From NCBI RefSeq assembly GCF_002831665.1, contig NZ_CP025118.1, positions 2,604,001 to 2,668,000 of the forward strand: a stretch of 64,000 nucleotides of DNA. The letters run 5' to 3'. The position numbers and the translations under genes are program-made. Positions 22,993 to 32,139 of this stretch are shown in pieces (positions within the stretch are counted from its first letter, which is position 1; each line of letters begins with the position of its first letter). Under the pieces are notes generated by a model, which had not been told where the DNA came from, did no database searches, and saw only the letters and a program-made list of their open reading frames with translations. The stretch is from Lacinutrix sp. Bg11-31. GTDB lineage: Bacteria; Bacteroidota; Bacteroidia; Flavobacteriales; Flavobacteriaceae.

Positions 22993-24282
22993 TTACGCGC
23001 TAATAGTTTTATTAGTCGTAAAATTTTTGATATTTAACACTATAAACATAATTATTGCTGGTATTAACCATCCTAAATTTTGATTTGCCAACGGAATAAA
23101 GGATTTAACACCTGTTAAATTGCCTTCTGGCAATAAAAACCCTAAGAAATCTGGAATACTAAATAAAACGGTTACCAATGCAACACCTTTAAAAACTGCA
23201 GACGATGCATATTTTTCGGGCATTACATTTAAAAGTATCAATACAATAGTAATTGGATAAATAAACATTAACGCTGGTACAGCTACAACTATAATATAAC
23301 CCACATCAAACTGCCCAACAAACACACCTAGTAAACACGAAATAACTGCTGTTACAGTATACACTGTTTGCGAATTTTTAAAAAGGCCTTTAAAAAAATC
23401 TGCCGTACCAACAATTACTGAAGTTGCTGTTGTAAAACAAGCTAAAGCGATTAATACACTTAAAAACACATTACCAATGTTTCCTAAAGTTTTAATACTT
23501 AAGCCTGTTAATAGTTCTGGTCTAGAAATTGAAGCATCAAACTCTGTATTATGTAATGCGCCAACAGCTATCATTCCTGTATATATTATAAATAACCCAA
23601 TGGCTGCTACTAATCCTGATTTAGCAATGATTGCTTTTTTATCTTCAAAGGAAACGCCTCCTTCTAAATTAAGTGATATTATTACTACTCCTCCTATTAC
23701 TACACCTCCAAGTGCATCGTAAGTTTGGTAGCCTTCAAGCAATCCTGCTATTAAAGCTGGAGATTCTAAAACTGAAGGATTCATACTTTCTGGAGAAGAA
23801 AAAAGTCCGATTCCTATTATAGCCAAAAGAATTAAAACAATTAAAGGCGTAAGGAATTTTCCTAAAATACTTAGTATGCGATCTCTTTTCATAATAAAGA
23901 TAAAAGCAATACCAAAATAAATAGAACTTGTTAATAAGGACGATGTATCGAAAAAAGGCTGAATTGCCATTTCATGTGTTACTGCTGCTGTTCTTGGTAT
24001 TGGTAGCGTTATAGCAATAATGTATACACTTAAGCAATATATTAAACTAAACAATGGTGATACTTTTTTACCAAAGTCTAACATTGTACCTTGTAATCTT
24101 GCATGACCAAATAAAGCTAAAAGCGGTATTACTATAGCTGAAGCAATAAAACCGAGTGTTACAAGCCACCAATCTGGTCCAGAATTAAAACCTAATTGTG
24201 GTGGCAATATTAAATTTCCTGCTCCAAAATAGCTTGCAAAAATTGCGAAGCCAATTATTAATATTGTTTTATTATTATTCAT
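22993..24282 (-). CDS. brnQ: Branched-chain amino acid:cation symporter
   Basis: A 429-residue integral membrane protein with about 12 hydrophobic helices. It begins with the BrnQ/LivCS signature (FAIFASYFGAGNLILPPQLG) and shows LEGYQTYDALGG near residue 190. It imports leucine, isoleucine and valine with Na+ or H+. It is first in an operon with the AraC gene, and divergent from an alpha/beta hydrolase across 36 bp. Confidence 0.93.
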   Translation of the reverse strand: MNNNKTILIIGFAIFASYFGAGNLILPPQLGFNSGPDWWLVTLGFIASAIVIPLLALFGHARLQGTMLDFGKKVSPLFSLIYCLSVYIIAITLPIPRTAAVTHEMAIQPFFDTSSLLTSSIYFGIAFIFIMKRDRILSILGKFLTPLIVLILLAIIGIGLFSSPESMNPSVLESPALIAGLLEGYQTYDALGGVVIGGVVIISLNLEGGVSFEDKKAIIAKSGLVAAIGLFIIYTGMIAVGALHNTEFDASISRPELLTGLSIKTLGNIGNVFLSVLIALACFTTATSVIVGTADFFKGLFKNSQTVYTVTAVISCLLGVFVGQFDVGYIIVVAVPALMFIYPITIVLILLNVMPEKYASSAVFKGVALVTVLFSIPDFLGFLLPEGNLTGVKSFIPLANQNLGWLIPAIIMFIVLNIKNFTTNKTISA

Positions 24283-24292
24283 TGCATAAAAT

Positions 24293-24300
24293 TATCTTTG
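24293..24300 (+). promoter_or_regulatory. -7 box of the alpha/beta hydrolase gene
   Basis: TATCTTTG matches the consensus exactly and ends 18 nt before the ATG at 24319. Confidence 0.5.
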
Positions 24301-24318
24301 ACCAATATACTTTAAAAA

Positions 24319-25098
24319 ATGATTTTAGATTATAAAGGTGTTCCTCTTTTTTATTCAGATTCTGGTAAAGGACAAGTAATAGTATTGTTACATGGCTTTC
24401 TAGAAGACAATTCTATGTGGGATAATATAACACCAGAACTTATTAAAAAGAACAGAGTTATTGCTATAGACTTGTTAGGACATGGAAAAACAGGTTGTTT
24501 GGGTTATGTGCATAAAATGGAGGATATGGCAGAAGCTGTTTCTGTTGTTTTAAAACATTTAAAACTTAGAAAATATATTTTTATTGGGCACTCCATGGGT
24601 GGTTATGTGGCTTTGGCTTTTGCAAAGTTATATCCTGAAAACATTAAAGGTTTATGCTTATTAAATTCTACTTACGAAGCAGATGATAAGGAGCGTAAAC
24701 AATTAAGAGCTCGTGCTAATAAAATAGTACAAACCAATTATGAAAATATGGTTAGAATGAGTTTTGCTAATCTTTTTAGTGCTGAAAGTAAACTGAAATA
24801 TATTGAAGCTTACAATAACGCATTAGAAATTGCTTTACAAACACCTGTTCAAGGTTACATGGCTGCAAATGAAGGCATGCGTTTACGAGAGGATTCTTCA
24901 GTTTTCTTTACTGAAGCTACCTTTAAAAAAGCAGTTTTATTAGGAAAGAAAGATACTATTTTAAATACTGAAGACATGCTATTGTTTACTAATAGGCATA
25001 ATATTGAAACGCACGTTTTTTCTGAAGGCCACATGAGCCATATTGAAAATAAAGAAGAGGTAAAACAAAAAATAATGCATTTCATCGAAAAAATGTAA
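24319..25098 (+). CDS. Alpha/beta-fold hydrolase
   Basis: It has the canonical layout: oxyanion loop LLHGFLED (residues 23-30), nucleophile elbow FIGHSMGGY (Ser92), acid in LLGKKDTIL (Asp212) and His in SEGHMSHIE (His238 or His241). The 259 residues with no signal peptide fit a cytoplasmic esterase, lipase or C-C hydrolase. The natural substrate cannot be read from sequence. It is transcribed alone and divergent from brnQ. Confidence 0.88.
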   Translation: MILDYKGVPLFYSDSGKGQVIVLLHGFLEDNSMWDNITPELIKKNRVIAIDLLGHGKTGCLGYVHKMEDMAEAVSVVLKHLKLRKYIFIGHSMGGYVALAFAKLYPENIKGLCLLNSTYEADDKERKQLRARANKIVQTNYENMVRMSFANLFSAESKLKYIEAYNNALEIALQTPVQGYMAANEGMRLREDSSVFFTEATFKKAVLLGKKDTILNTEDMLLFTNRHNIETHVFSEGHMSHIENKEEVKQKIMHFIEKM

Positions 25099-25182
25099 CG
25101 TTTTGTCGAGCGTTATGTTTTTTGTTTATCTTTAACCTCCTAACAACCAACATTAAGAATAAAATTTAAACTAATCACATCT

Positions 25183-25419
25183 ATGTTTTGTAAGCTATTT
25201 GGCCATAAATACGAAGTTTCTAAAAAAATAACGTATCACGTAAAAGAATATAAATGCTGTAAATGCAATAAACAACTAACCACTAGTAGTAATGGAGAAC
25301 TAGTAGAGCTTACTCCAAAATACATAGAAATAAACTCTATTTTATCTAAAATACATACTAAAAAACAGGCAAAACTTCGCAAAGAAGAATTACATGTTGC
25401 TTATAAAATGACATCTTAA
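25183..25419 (+). CDS. Small CxxC protein resembling DUF1660
   Basis: This 78-residue protein begins MFCKLFGHKYEV and contains YKCCKCNKQL, the pattern of the short phage-linked DUF1660 zinc-ribbon-like proteins. The C-terminal half is charged and helical (KIHTKKQAKLRKEELHVAYK). No phage gene is near. The assignment rests on the opening motif and CxxC only. Zinc binding is likely; function is unknown. Confidence 0.65.
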   Translation: MFCKLFGHKYEVSKKITYHVKEYKCCKCNKQLTTSSNGELVELTPKYIEINSILSKIHTKKQAKLRKEELHVAYKMTS

Positions 25420-25469
25420 TAGGATACAATTATTAAGCTTCCTTAAAGTATTGCTCAATTTAAAAAACC

Positions 25470-26516
25470 TTAACTATCGAAGTTTTTCCAACCTTGCGCT
25501 TGCAATGGTATCTTTGTTTCTCCTCTAGTAACTAAATTTGCACCAACACTTTTGTCTGTAATATATCCAATAACTGTTAAATTAGGATTGGCTTTTATTT
25601 TCGGAAAATCTTCTTGTGATATTGTCATTAACAACTCGTAATCTTCACCTCCATTTAATACTACAGTTGTACTATCCATATTAAACTCTTCGCAAGTTGA
25701 AATAACCTGTGGATCTAAAGGTAATTTCTCTTCATATAAATCGCAACCTACATCACTAGCTTTACAAATGTGTAAAATTTCTGAAGATAAACCGTCACTA
25801 ACATCAATCATTGAAGTTGGTTTTACGCCTAAATCTTTCAGTAATTTAATAATATCACCTCTCGCTTCTGGTTTTAATTGTCGCTCCATTACATAAGTGT
25901 ATGCATCCAAATCTGGTTGATTATTTGGGTTTACTTTAAACACTTCTTTTTCACGTTCTAAAATTTGAAGTCCCATATAAGCACCACCTAAATCACCTGT
26001 TACAACAAGTAAGTCGTTTGGCTTTGCTCCTTTTCTAAGGACAATGTCTTCTGTATTTACTTCACCAATTGCTGTTATAGAAATTATTAATCCTGCGGTA
26101 GAAGATGTTGTATCTCCTCCAACAACATCAACATTATATATTTTTGATGCTAAGGTAATCCCTTCATAAAGCTCTTCTAATGCTTCCAAAGGAAAACGGT
26201 TAGAAACAGCTATTGATACTGTAATCTGGGTCGCTTCAGCATTCATAGCATAAACGTCAGATAAATTTACAACCACAGCTTTATAACCTAAATGTTTTAG
26301 TGGTGCATAACTTAAATCAAAATGCACACCTTCAACTAACATATCTGTAGTTACTACAATTTGCTTGTTTTTAAAATCTAAAACTGCAGCATCGTCTCCA
26401 ATACTTGTAATGGTAGATTTCTGCTTAACTTCAAACTGCTTAGTAAGATGGTCTATAAGTCCAAATTCTCCTAATTCACTTAATGGTGTACGTGCTTGAT
26501 TTTTATCTTCTATCAT
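25470..26516 (-). CDS. thiL: Thiamine-monophosphate kinase
   Basis: It converts thiamine phosphate to thiamine diphosphate. The AIRS/PurM-like fold shows SIGDDAAVLDF (about 42-52), TTDMLVEGVHF, VVNLSDVYAMNAEATQ, TGDLGGAYMG and IDVSDGLSSEILH, all typical of ThiL. At 348 residues it has the usual Bacteroidota length. The start MIEDKN agrees with homologues and stands only 4 nt after a consensus -7 box (26521-26528), so the mRNA is probably leaderless. It is convergent with the DUF1660-like gene. Confidence 0.95.
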   Translation of the reverse strand: MIEDKNQARTPLSELGEFGLIDHLTKQFEVKQKSTITSIGDDAAVLDFKNKQIVVTTDMLVEGVHFDLSYAPLKHLGYKAVVVNLSDVYAMNAEATQITVSIAVSNRFPLEALEELYEGITLASKIYNVDVVGGDTTSSTAGLIISITAIGEVNTEDIVLRKGAKPNDLLVVTGDLGGAYMGLQILEREKEVFKVNPNNQPDLDAYTYVMERQLKPEARGDIIKLLKDLGVKPTSMIDVSDGLSSEILHICKASDVGCDLYEEKLPLDPQVISTCEEFNMDSTTVVLNGGEDYELLMTISQEDFPKIKANPNLTVIGYITDKSVGANLVTRGETKIPLQAQGWKNFDS

Positions 26517-26520
26517 ATTG

Positions 26521-26554
26521 CAAAAATAAGAAGATGAATTAAAAAGTAGGGCAA
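26521..26554 (-). promoter_or_regulatory. thiL promoter, apparently leaderless
   Basis: On the minus strand TATTTTTG (26528-26521) lies 4 nt before the ATG, and a TTG is found 23 nt further upstream (26552-26554). Confidence 0.5.
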
Positions 26555-26757
26555 AATAACTTTTAATTGTTTCTTTAATAAAAACTCATTTTATGCAATA
26601 CTTAGACTCATGGTGCGTTTATAAAAAAATAAATAATAATGAAACCTAGGTGCTAGCATTTTAACGCTACAAATCAACGTTTTATCGTTTTTTTTATTAA
26701 TTTCGCTTTAGGTTTTTTATCAAAAGAGTCCTAATAGCAACAAGAAAATAGTTATAA

Positions 26758-28452
26758 ATGAAATTACTAAAAATGAAAAACATAAAAAACAGCATATCAC
26801 TTCTATTAATTTGCCTTGCAATAGTCTTCGCTTTTAATAATTGTTCTAATGAAACTACAAGCGACGCTCCTGTAGCAGATACAGATGGTGATGGCATTCC
26901 TGATTCAAGTGATAATTGTTTAGAAACAGCAAATCCTGACCAAGCAGATTTAGACGGAAATGGTGTTGGTGATGTTTGTGATCCAGATGGTGATGACGAT
27001 GGCATTATTGATACTCTTGACAACTGTCCATTTTTTGCTAATCCAGATCAATTAGATTCAGACAACGATGGAATTGGTGATGTTTGTGAAAACGATGAGG
27101 ATGACGATGGTATTCCAGATGATTTTGATAACTGTGTTACTATTGCAAATACAGAGCAATTAGATACAGATAACGATGGTAGTGGTGATGCTTGTGATAC
27201 GGATGATGATAACGATGGTATTGAAGATGCTATAGATAATTGTCCTTTAACACCAAATCCTGACCAAGCAGATACAGATGGAGACGGTATTGGTGATGTT
27301 TGTGACTTCAACCCTCTTTTTCCATGCGAAAATGGAATGGCTGGAGATTACCCTTGTAATGGAATAGATTTATTAGCTGTAATTGATTTACAAACTTTAG
27401 GAGGTAGTGCAAGTAGTGAAGGAAGTGATATTTGGGGATGGACTGACCCAACAAACAATAGTGAGTATGCTATTATTGCACTATCAAACGCTACAGCTTT
27501 TATAGATGTTACAAATCCTACAAATCCAATATTTTTAGGAAGATTAAACTCTAATGCTGGATCGAACGCTTGGAGAGATGTAAAAGTTTATAGTAACCAT
27601 GCTTTTATTGTAGCCGATAATGTAGGAGCACATGGTATGCAAGTTTTCGATCTAACAAGATTAAGAAACGTTACAAATGCACCAGAAACGTTTACTGCAG
27701 ATGCTGTTTATTCTGGAGTAGGAAGTTGCCATAACATTGTAATAAACGAAAACGAAGGCGTTGCCTATTTAGTTGGTTGTAACTCTACAAATGGTGGAGG
27801 ACCAATTTTTGTGGATATTTCTAACCCAACAAACCCAACACTTTTAGGAGACTACACTGCTGGTGGTTATTCTCATGATGCGCAAGTTGTAACTTACAAT
27901 GGTCCAGACACAGATTACACTGGTAAACAAATATATGTAGGTAGTAATGGTAACACAGATAAGGTTGTAATACTTGATGTTACAGATAAAAATAATGTAA
28001 TACCAATTAGCGATTTCACATATCCACAAACAGCGTATGCTCACCAGGGCTGGTTTACAGACGATCATGCTTATTTTATTTTAGGTGATGAGGTAGACGA
28101 ACAAAACTTTGGTTTCAACACAAAAACTTTAATATTTGATTTTACAGATTTAGATAACCCTTCTCTATCTTCTACATATTTAGGACCTACAGCAGCTATC
28201 GATCATAATGGATATGTTAAAGGAAATGAATATTACCTAGCTAATTATAGAGCTGGAATGAGAATATTAGATATTTCAAACATTTCGGCACCAACTAATG
28301 CAATGACAGAAACTGCCTTTTTCGATACGTATCCATCGAGCAACAGTGCTAACTTTAATGGTGTATGGAGTGTTTACCCATATTTTGCTAGTGGAAATAT
28401 AATTATTAGTGATATTGAAGGCGGGCTTTTTATTGTTAGAAAAAGTAATTAA
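26758..28452 (+). CDS. Lipoprotein with thrombospondin type 3 repeats and LVIVD-like propeller
   Basis: A signal with Cys near the FNNC site marks a lipoprotein; a second in-frame Met at 26773 is an equally good start. Residues about 35-180 are four calcium-binding thrombospondin type 3 repeats ([18 protein letters not shown] and similar, with paired cysteines). The rest, from [15 protein letters not shown], is the choice-of-anchor B type with LVIVD-like repeats ([47 protein letters not shown]). It is likely surface-exposed. It leads a four-gene lipoprotein operon that ends with MbnP- and di-heme cytochrome-like genes. Confidence 0.88.
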   Translation: MKLLKMKNIKNSISLLLICLAIVFAFNNCSNETTSDAPVADTDGDGIPDSSDNCLETANPDQADLDGNGVGDVCDPDGDDDGIIDTLDNCPFFANPDQLDSDNDGIGDVCENDEDDDGIPDDFDNCVTIANTEQLDTDNDGSGDACDTDDDNDGIEDAIDNCPLTPNPDQADTDGDGIGDVCDFNPLFPCENGMAGDYPCNGIDLLAVIDLQTLGGSASSEGSDIWGWTDPTNNSEYAIIALSNATAFIDVTNPTNPIFLGRLNSNAGSNAWRDVKVYSNHAFIVADNVGAHGMQVFDLTRLRNVTNAPETFTADAVYSGVGSCHNIVINENEGVAYLVGCNSTNGGGPIFVDISNPTNPTLLGDYTAGGYSHDAQVVTYNGPDTDYTGKQIYVGSNGNTDKVVILDVTDKNNVIPISDFTYPQTAYAHQGWFTDDHAYFILGDEVDEQNFGFNTKTLIFDFTDLDNPSLSSTYLGPTAAIDHNGYVKGNEYYLANYRAGMRILDISNISAPTNAMTETAFFDTYPSSNSANFNGVWSVYPYFASGNIIISDIEGGLFIVRKSN

Positions 28453-28463
28453 TTATTTCTTAA

Positions 28464-29795
28464 ATGAATTATAAAACAGCTCTACTTGTTAATCTATTCG
28501 TTTTAATAACTGTAATCAGTTGTAAAAACGACGATGATGGTATTGTAAACACTAAAGATTTAGTGTCTTCTGTAAGAACTTTTGGAGGCTCTAAAAACGA
28601 CAGTGCACAAGAAATTGTAAGCACTAATGATGGTGGTTACGCTGTACTCGGTTTTACCCAAAGTATGGATGGAGATATTACAGACAAACAAAGCGAAGAT
28701 TTCGATTTCTGGGTATTAAAATTCAATGAAGAAAACGAAATACAGTGGAATAAAACCTACGGTGGAACCGAAGATGATAAAGGACAAGACATTATTCAAA
28801 CAACAGATGGTGGCTATGCTCTTTTAGGCTCAAGTTTTAGTAATAATGAAGACGTTTCTGGAAATCAAGGTCAAAACGATTATTGGCTGGCAAAGCTAGA
28901 CGCTTCTGGAAATATTTCTTGGCAAAAATCTTTTGGTTATCAAGGCGCAGATTATGGTATTTCTGTTATTCAAACCAACGACTCTGGATATTTAGTAACT
29001 GGTGTTTTAGATGTTACAGGCTCTAATGGCCAAGGTAATACTAACCGTTTTAGTAACAAACATGCTGGTGGAGATTACTGGGCTATAAAATTGGATGCTT
29101 CAGGCACAACAGAATGGAGTAAATATTATGGTGGATTATTAACAGATACTCCAGAAGGTATTGTACAGACAGAGGACAATGGCTATATAATTGTTGGCGG
29201 TTCAGACAGTATGGATACAGACATTACTAACAATATTGGGTCTTACGATTTTTGGGTAGTTAAAATTTCGGCTACAGGAATAGTCGATTGGGAGAGATCT
29301 TATGGAGGCGACGAAATAGATGAAGCTTGGTCGATTGTAAAATCTGGAGATGGAAATTATCTTATTGCTGGAGACACGAGAAGTAACAATGTAGACATCT
29401 CTAATAATATAGGAGCAGCAGATTTGTGGCTTATAAAAATTTCTCCTTTAGGTGAATTGCTTTGGGAAAAAACCTTAGGAGGTACAAATTTTGATGTTGC
29501 AAGAGACATTACAGCAACTCAAGATGGCGGATTTTTACTCGCAGGAAGCTCTAGAAGTGACGATGTTGATGTTTCAAAAAATAACGGTCAAAACGATGCT
29601 TGGGCTTTAAAAATAGACAGTAATGGAACCATTGAATGGGAAACATCTGTTGGAGGAACAAACATAGATTTCGCTTATGGAATTACCCAATTGAACAATA
29701 AAAAAGTAGTCGTTGTTGGAGATACTTATAGTGATGACGAAGATATAATTGAAAATAAAGGATTCTCAGATTTACTGGTAATTACTATCGACTAA
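28464..29795 (+). CDS. Lipoprotein with seven-repeat beta-propeller
   Basis: The lipobox is VISC (Cys near residue 20). After it come seven repeats of about 55-70 residues with the pattern W-x-K-x-x-GG-x-x-x-D-x-x-x-x-I then DGGY-x-x-x-G and D-F/Y-W-x-x-K. The seven centres are NDGGYAVLGF, TDGGYALLGSS, NDSGYLVTGV, EDNGYIIVGGS, GDGNYLIAGDT, QDGGFLLAGSS and NNKKVVVVGDT. Seven such units should close as a seven-bladed propeller. No catalytic residue is recognisable. It sits 11 nt after the first lipoprotein gene and 12 nt before the MbnP-like gene, so it belongs to that operon. Confidence 0.82.
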   Translation: MNYKTALLVNLFVLITVISCKNDDDGIVNTKDLVSSVRTFGGSKNDSAQEIVSTNDGGYAVLGFTQSMDGDITDKQSEDFDFWVLKFNEENEIQWNKTYGGTEDDKGQDIIQTTDGGYALLGSSFSNNEDVSGNQGQNDYWLAKLDASGNISWQKSFGYQGADYGISVIQTNDSGYLVTGVLDVTGSNGQGNTNRFSNKHAGGDYWAIKLDASGTTEWSKYYGGLLTDTPEGIVQTEDNGYIIVGGSDSMDTDITNNIGSYDFWVVKISATGIVDWERSYGGDEIDEAWSIVKSGDGNYLIAGDTRSNNVDISNNIGAADLWLIKISPLGELLWEKTLGGTNFDVARDITATQDGGFLLAGSSRSDDVDVSKNNGQNDAWALKIDSNGTIEWETSVGGTNIDFAYGITQLNNKKVVVVGDTYSDDEDIIENKGFSDLLVITID

Positions 29796-29807
29796 AAACA
29801 GATAAAA

Positions 29808-30587
29808 ATGAAAAGAATTTTTGCCTTAATATTATGCACAACTTTAGCATTTACATCTTGTGGTGAAGACCAAGATGATAACTTGGTTTTAAAAACTGAA
29901 GCTGAAACAACTTTTAATTTTACGCATAGTTGGAATGAAACTGAAATAACTAATGCAGATTTTAACACTATACAGTACACTAACGAAAATGGTGAAATGC
30001 TAAGTGTTGAAAAATTGCGTTATGTGATTTCTGATATTACTTTTTCTCGTGAAGGTGAAGAAGATATTGTTTTAGACGTTTACAATTTAGTTGATGTAAC
30101 CAATAATACTAATTTAACTTTTACTCCAGAAACAAAAATTCCTACAGGAGAATACACAAATGTATCTTTTACTTTTGGACTAGATAATGAAGACAATGCA
30201 GAAAACTATTTAGATCTTAATTCTGAATCTTTTAATGTACCAGCAATGCTTGGTGGTGGTTATCACTACATGCAATTTGATGGAAAATTTATAAATTCAA
30301 GCGATTTAGAACAAGGTTTTAACTACCATGCCATTAGAGCAGTAGATAATCCTGGAATAAACCCTACATTTCCTCAAGACACCTTTTTTAATGTTGATTT
30401 AGGTGCCACTATTATAACAAACGATGCTACTTTTAAAGTAAAAATGAATATAGCAGAATGGTTTAAAAGTCCTAACCTTTGGGATTTAAATCAATTTAAT
30501 CAAATGCTTATGCCAAATTCTACAGCTCAAATAATGATGTATGAAAATGGAGCTTCTGTTTTTAGTTTAGAAGCTATTACACAATAA
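29808..30587 (+). CDS. MbnP-family lipoprotein (putative copper-binding)
   Basis: A lipoprotein signal (FTSCGE, Cys near 19) precedes an MbnP-like domain: FNFTHSWNETEI, LRYVISDITFS, YNLVDV, IPTGEYTNVSFTFGLD and GGGYHYMQFDGKF are characteristic. In methanotrophs MbnP is modified by the di-heme enzyme MbnH, which turns a Trp into kynurenine, and it binds copper. A di-heme enzyme gene follows 6 nt downstream, as in known mbnP-mbnH pairs. Copper binding here is inferred from family and neighbour, not from a visible site. Confidence 0.85.
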   Translation: MKRIFALILCTTLAFTSCGEDQDDNLVLKTEAETTFNFTHSWNETEITNADFNTIQYTNENGEMLSVEKLRYVISDITFSREGEEDIVLDVYNLVDVTNNTNLTFTPETKIPTGEYTNVSFTFGLDNEDNAENYLDLNSESFNVPAMLGGGYHYMQFDGKFINSSDLEQGFNYHAIRAVDNPGINPTFPQDTFFNVDLGATIITNDATFKVKMNIAEWFKSPNLWDLNQFNQMLMPNSTAQIMMYENGASVFSLEAITQ

Positions 30588-30593
30588 TATATA

Positions 30594-31661
30594 ATGAAAA
30601 ACTGGTTCGTATACCTATTACTTATTGTTTCTGTTTTGGCTTGCTCAAAGAATGACGCTCCAGAAACAGAAACCTATGAACCTACACCTTTAGCATTAAA
30701 TATTCCTCAGCTATTTTCAGACAATATAATTGCACCTGTAATACCAAGTAATAATCCGCAAACAGTGGAAGGTGTTGCTTTAGGCAAAAAACTATTTTTC
30801 GATAAAAAACTCTCAGGCGATCAAACAATGGCTTGTGTTTCATGCCATTCACCACAACATGCTTTTACAGATAACACACCAACAAGTGATGGAATAGATG
30901 GTTTTTTTGGCACTAGAAATTCTATGCCATTATTTAACTTGGCTTGGAATTATGGTGAACGTTTTACTTGGGATGGTAAAGAATTAAGTATAGAGCGTCA
31001 AGCTTTAGAACCAGTGCAAAACCCAATAGAAATGCATAGCGATTGGAACGATGTCGTAGATAAATTACAATCTGATAACGACTATCCAGAATTGTTTCGT
31101 TTAGCTTTTAAAACATCAACCATCACAAAAGAATTAACAACAAAGGCTCTCGCTCAATTTGAACGCACATTAATTTCTGCAAATTCAAAATTCGATAAAT
31201 TTTCTTTAGGCACTGCAACATTGACTCCTCAAGAACAAAATGGCTTAAATGTATTTATGGACGAAACTAAAGGAGATTGTTTTCATTGTCATGGCAACCC
31301 AAATAATCCATTATGGACTGATAATATATTTCATAATAATGGCTTAGACTCTAACTTTACAGACCTTGGTTTAGGAGGTGTAACTGGAGACACAAACGAC
31401 AATGGAAAATTTAAAAGTCCATCATTAAGAAATCTAGCTTATACTGCTCCATACATGCACGACGGCAGGTTTAACACAATAGAAGAGGTAATAGAATTTT
31501 ACAGCACAGGCTTACAATATTCGTCGACAATAGATACATTAATGAAAAAAGTAGAATTTGGAGGCGTAAATCTTACTGAAGAAGATAAAGCAGATTTAAA
31601 AGCTTTTCTACTAACATTATCTGACCCTTCATTTCTTACAAATCCTGACTTTCAAGAGTAA
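30594..31661 (+). CDS. Di-heme cytochrome c peroxidase/MauG/MbnH-like lipoprotein
   Basis: The lipobox is LACS (Cys17). Two heme c motifs are visible, MACVSCHSPQHAF near residue 81 and DCFHCHGN near 226, with APYMHDGRF near the end, as in the bacterial di-heme peroxidase superfamily. The order after an MbnP-like gene favours an MbnH-type partner over a plain hydrogen peroxide scavenger. The TM/Tyr/Met axial ligands that separate the subfamilies need alignment. It is the last gene of the 26.8-31.7 kb operon. Confidence 0.87.
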   Translation: MKNWFVYLLLIVSVLACSKNDAPETETYEPTPLALNIPQLFSDNIIAPVIPSNNPQTVEGVALGKKLFFDKKLSGDQTMACVSCHSPQHAFTDNTPTSDGIDGFFGTRNSMPLFNLAWNYGERFTWDGKELSIERQALEPVQNPIEMHSDWNDVVDKLQSDNDYPELFRLAFKTSTITKELTTKALAQFERTLISANSKFDKFSLGTATLTPQEQNGLNVFMDETKGDCFHCHGNPNNPLWTDNIFHNNGLDSNFTDLGLGGVTGDTNDNGKFKSPSLRNLAYTAPYMHDGRFNTIEEVIEFYSTGLQYSSTIDTLMKKVEFGGVNLTEEDKADLKAFLLTLSDPSFLTNPDFQE

Positions 31662-31752
31662 GTACTTCCGAAGAAAACAATCTATAACAATTTCCTATTA
31701 AACCATATGCTAATATAATGTTAGGTAGCATGGAAAAAACAGACCAATATTG

Positions 31753-31760
31753 TATCTTTG
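31753..31760 (+). promoter_or_regulatory. suf operon promoter -7 box
   Basis: TATCTTTG followed by C matches the Bacteroidota consensus and ends 31 nt before the A-type carrier start. Confidence 0.55.
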
Positions 31761-31791
31761 CCTACTATTTAGATAAATTCTATATAAGAAT

Positions 31792-32121
31792 ATGATAAAA
31801 GTTTCTGATACAGCTAAAAAGAAAGTCGTTGAATTAATGACAGACGATGGATATAATCCAACAGAAGATTACGTTCGCGTTGGTGTTAAAAGTGGTGGAT
31901 GCTCTGGTTTGTCTTACGATTTAAAGTTTGACAAAGCCAAAGAGGATGACGATAAAGTTTTTGAAGATAATGGTGTAAAAATTATAGTCGACAAAAAAAG
32001 TTTTTTATACCTAATTGGTACAACTTTAGAATTTTCTGGAGGATTAAACGGAACAGGTTTCGTATTTAATAACCCAAATGCAAACCGTACATGCGGTTGC
32101 GGAGAAAGTTTCTCATTATAA
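31792..32121 (+). CDS. sufA: A-type iron-sulfur carrier (SufA/IscA/ErpA family)
   Basis: A 109-residue HesB-family protein. The three cluster-binding cysteines are present: GGCSGLSYD (Cys37) and the C-terminal TCGCGESF (Cys101, Cys103). It receives clusters from SufBCD and passes them to apoproteins. It is the first gene of the suf operon, 18 nt before sufB. The family does not separate clearly into SufA, IscA and ErpA by sequence; the symbol follows the operon. Confidence 0.92.
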   Translation: MIKVSDTAKKKVVELMTDDGYNPTEDYVRVGVKSGGCSGLSYDLKFDKAKEDDDKVFEDNGVKIIVDKKSFLYLIGTTLEFSGGLNGTGFVFNNPNANRTCGCGESFSL

Positions 32122-32139
32122 AAATTGAAAGAACGAGTT

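Noticed and set aside
32125..32139. TTG start for sufB, and likewise TTG for sufC at 34003, threonine dehydrogenase at 58011 and the plsC-like gene at 60117
   Set aside because: Each has a nearby in-frame ATG that agrees with the family start; the 60117 TTG is inside a -7 box.
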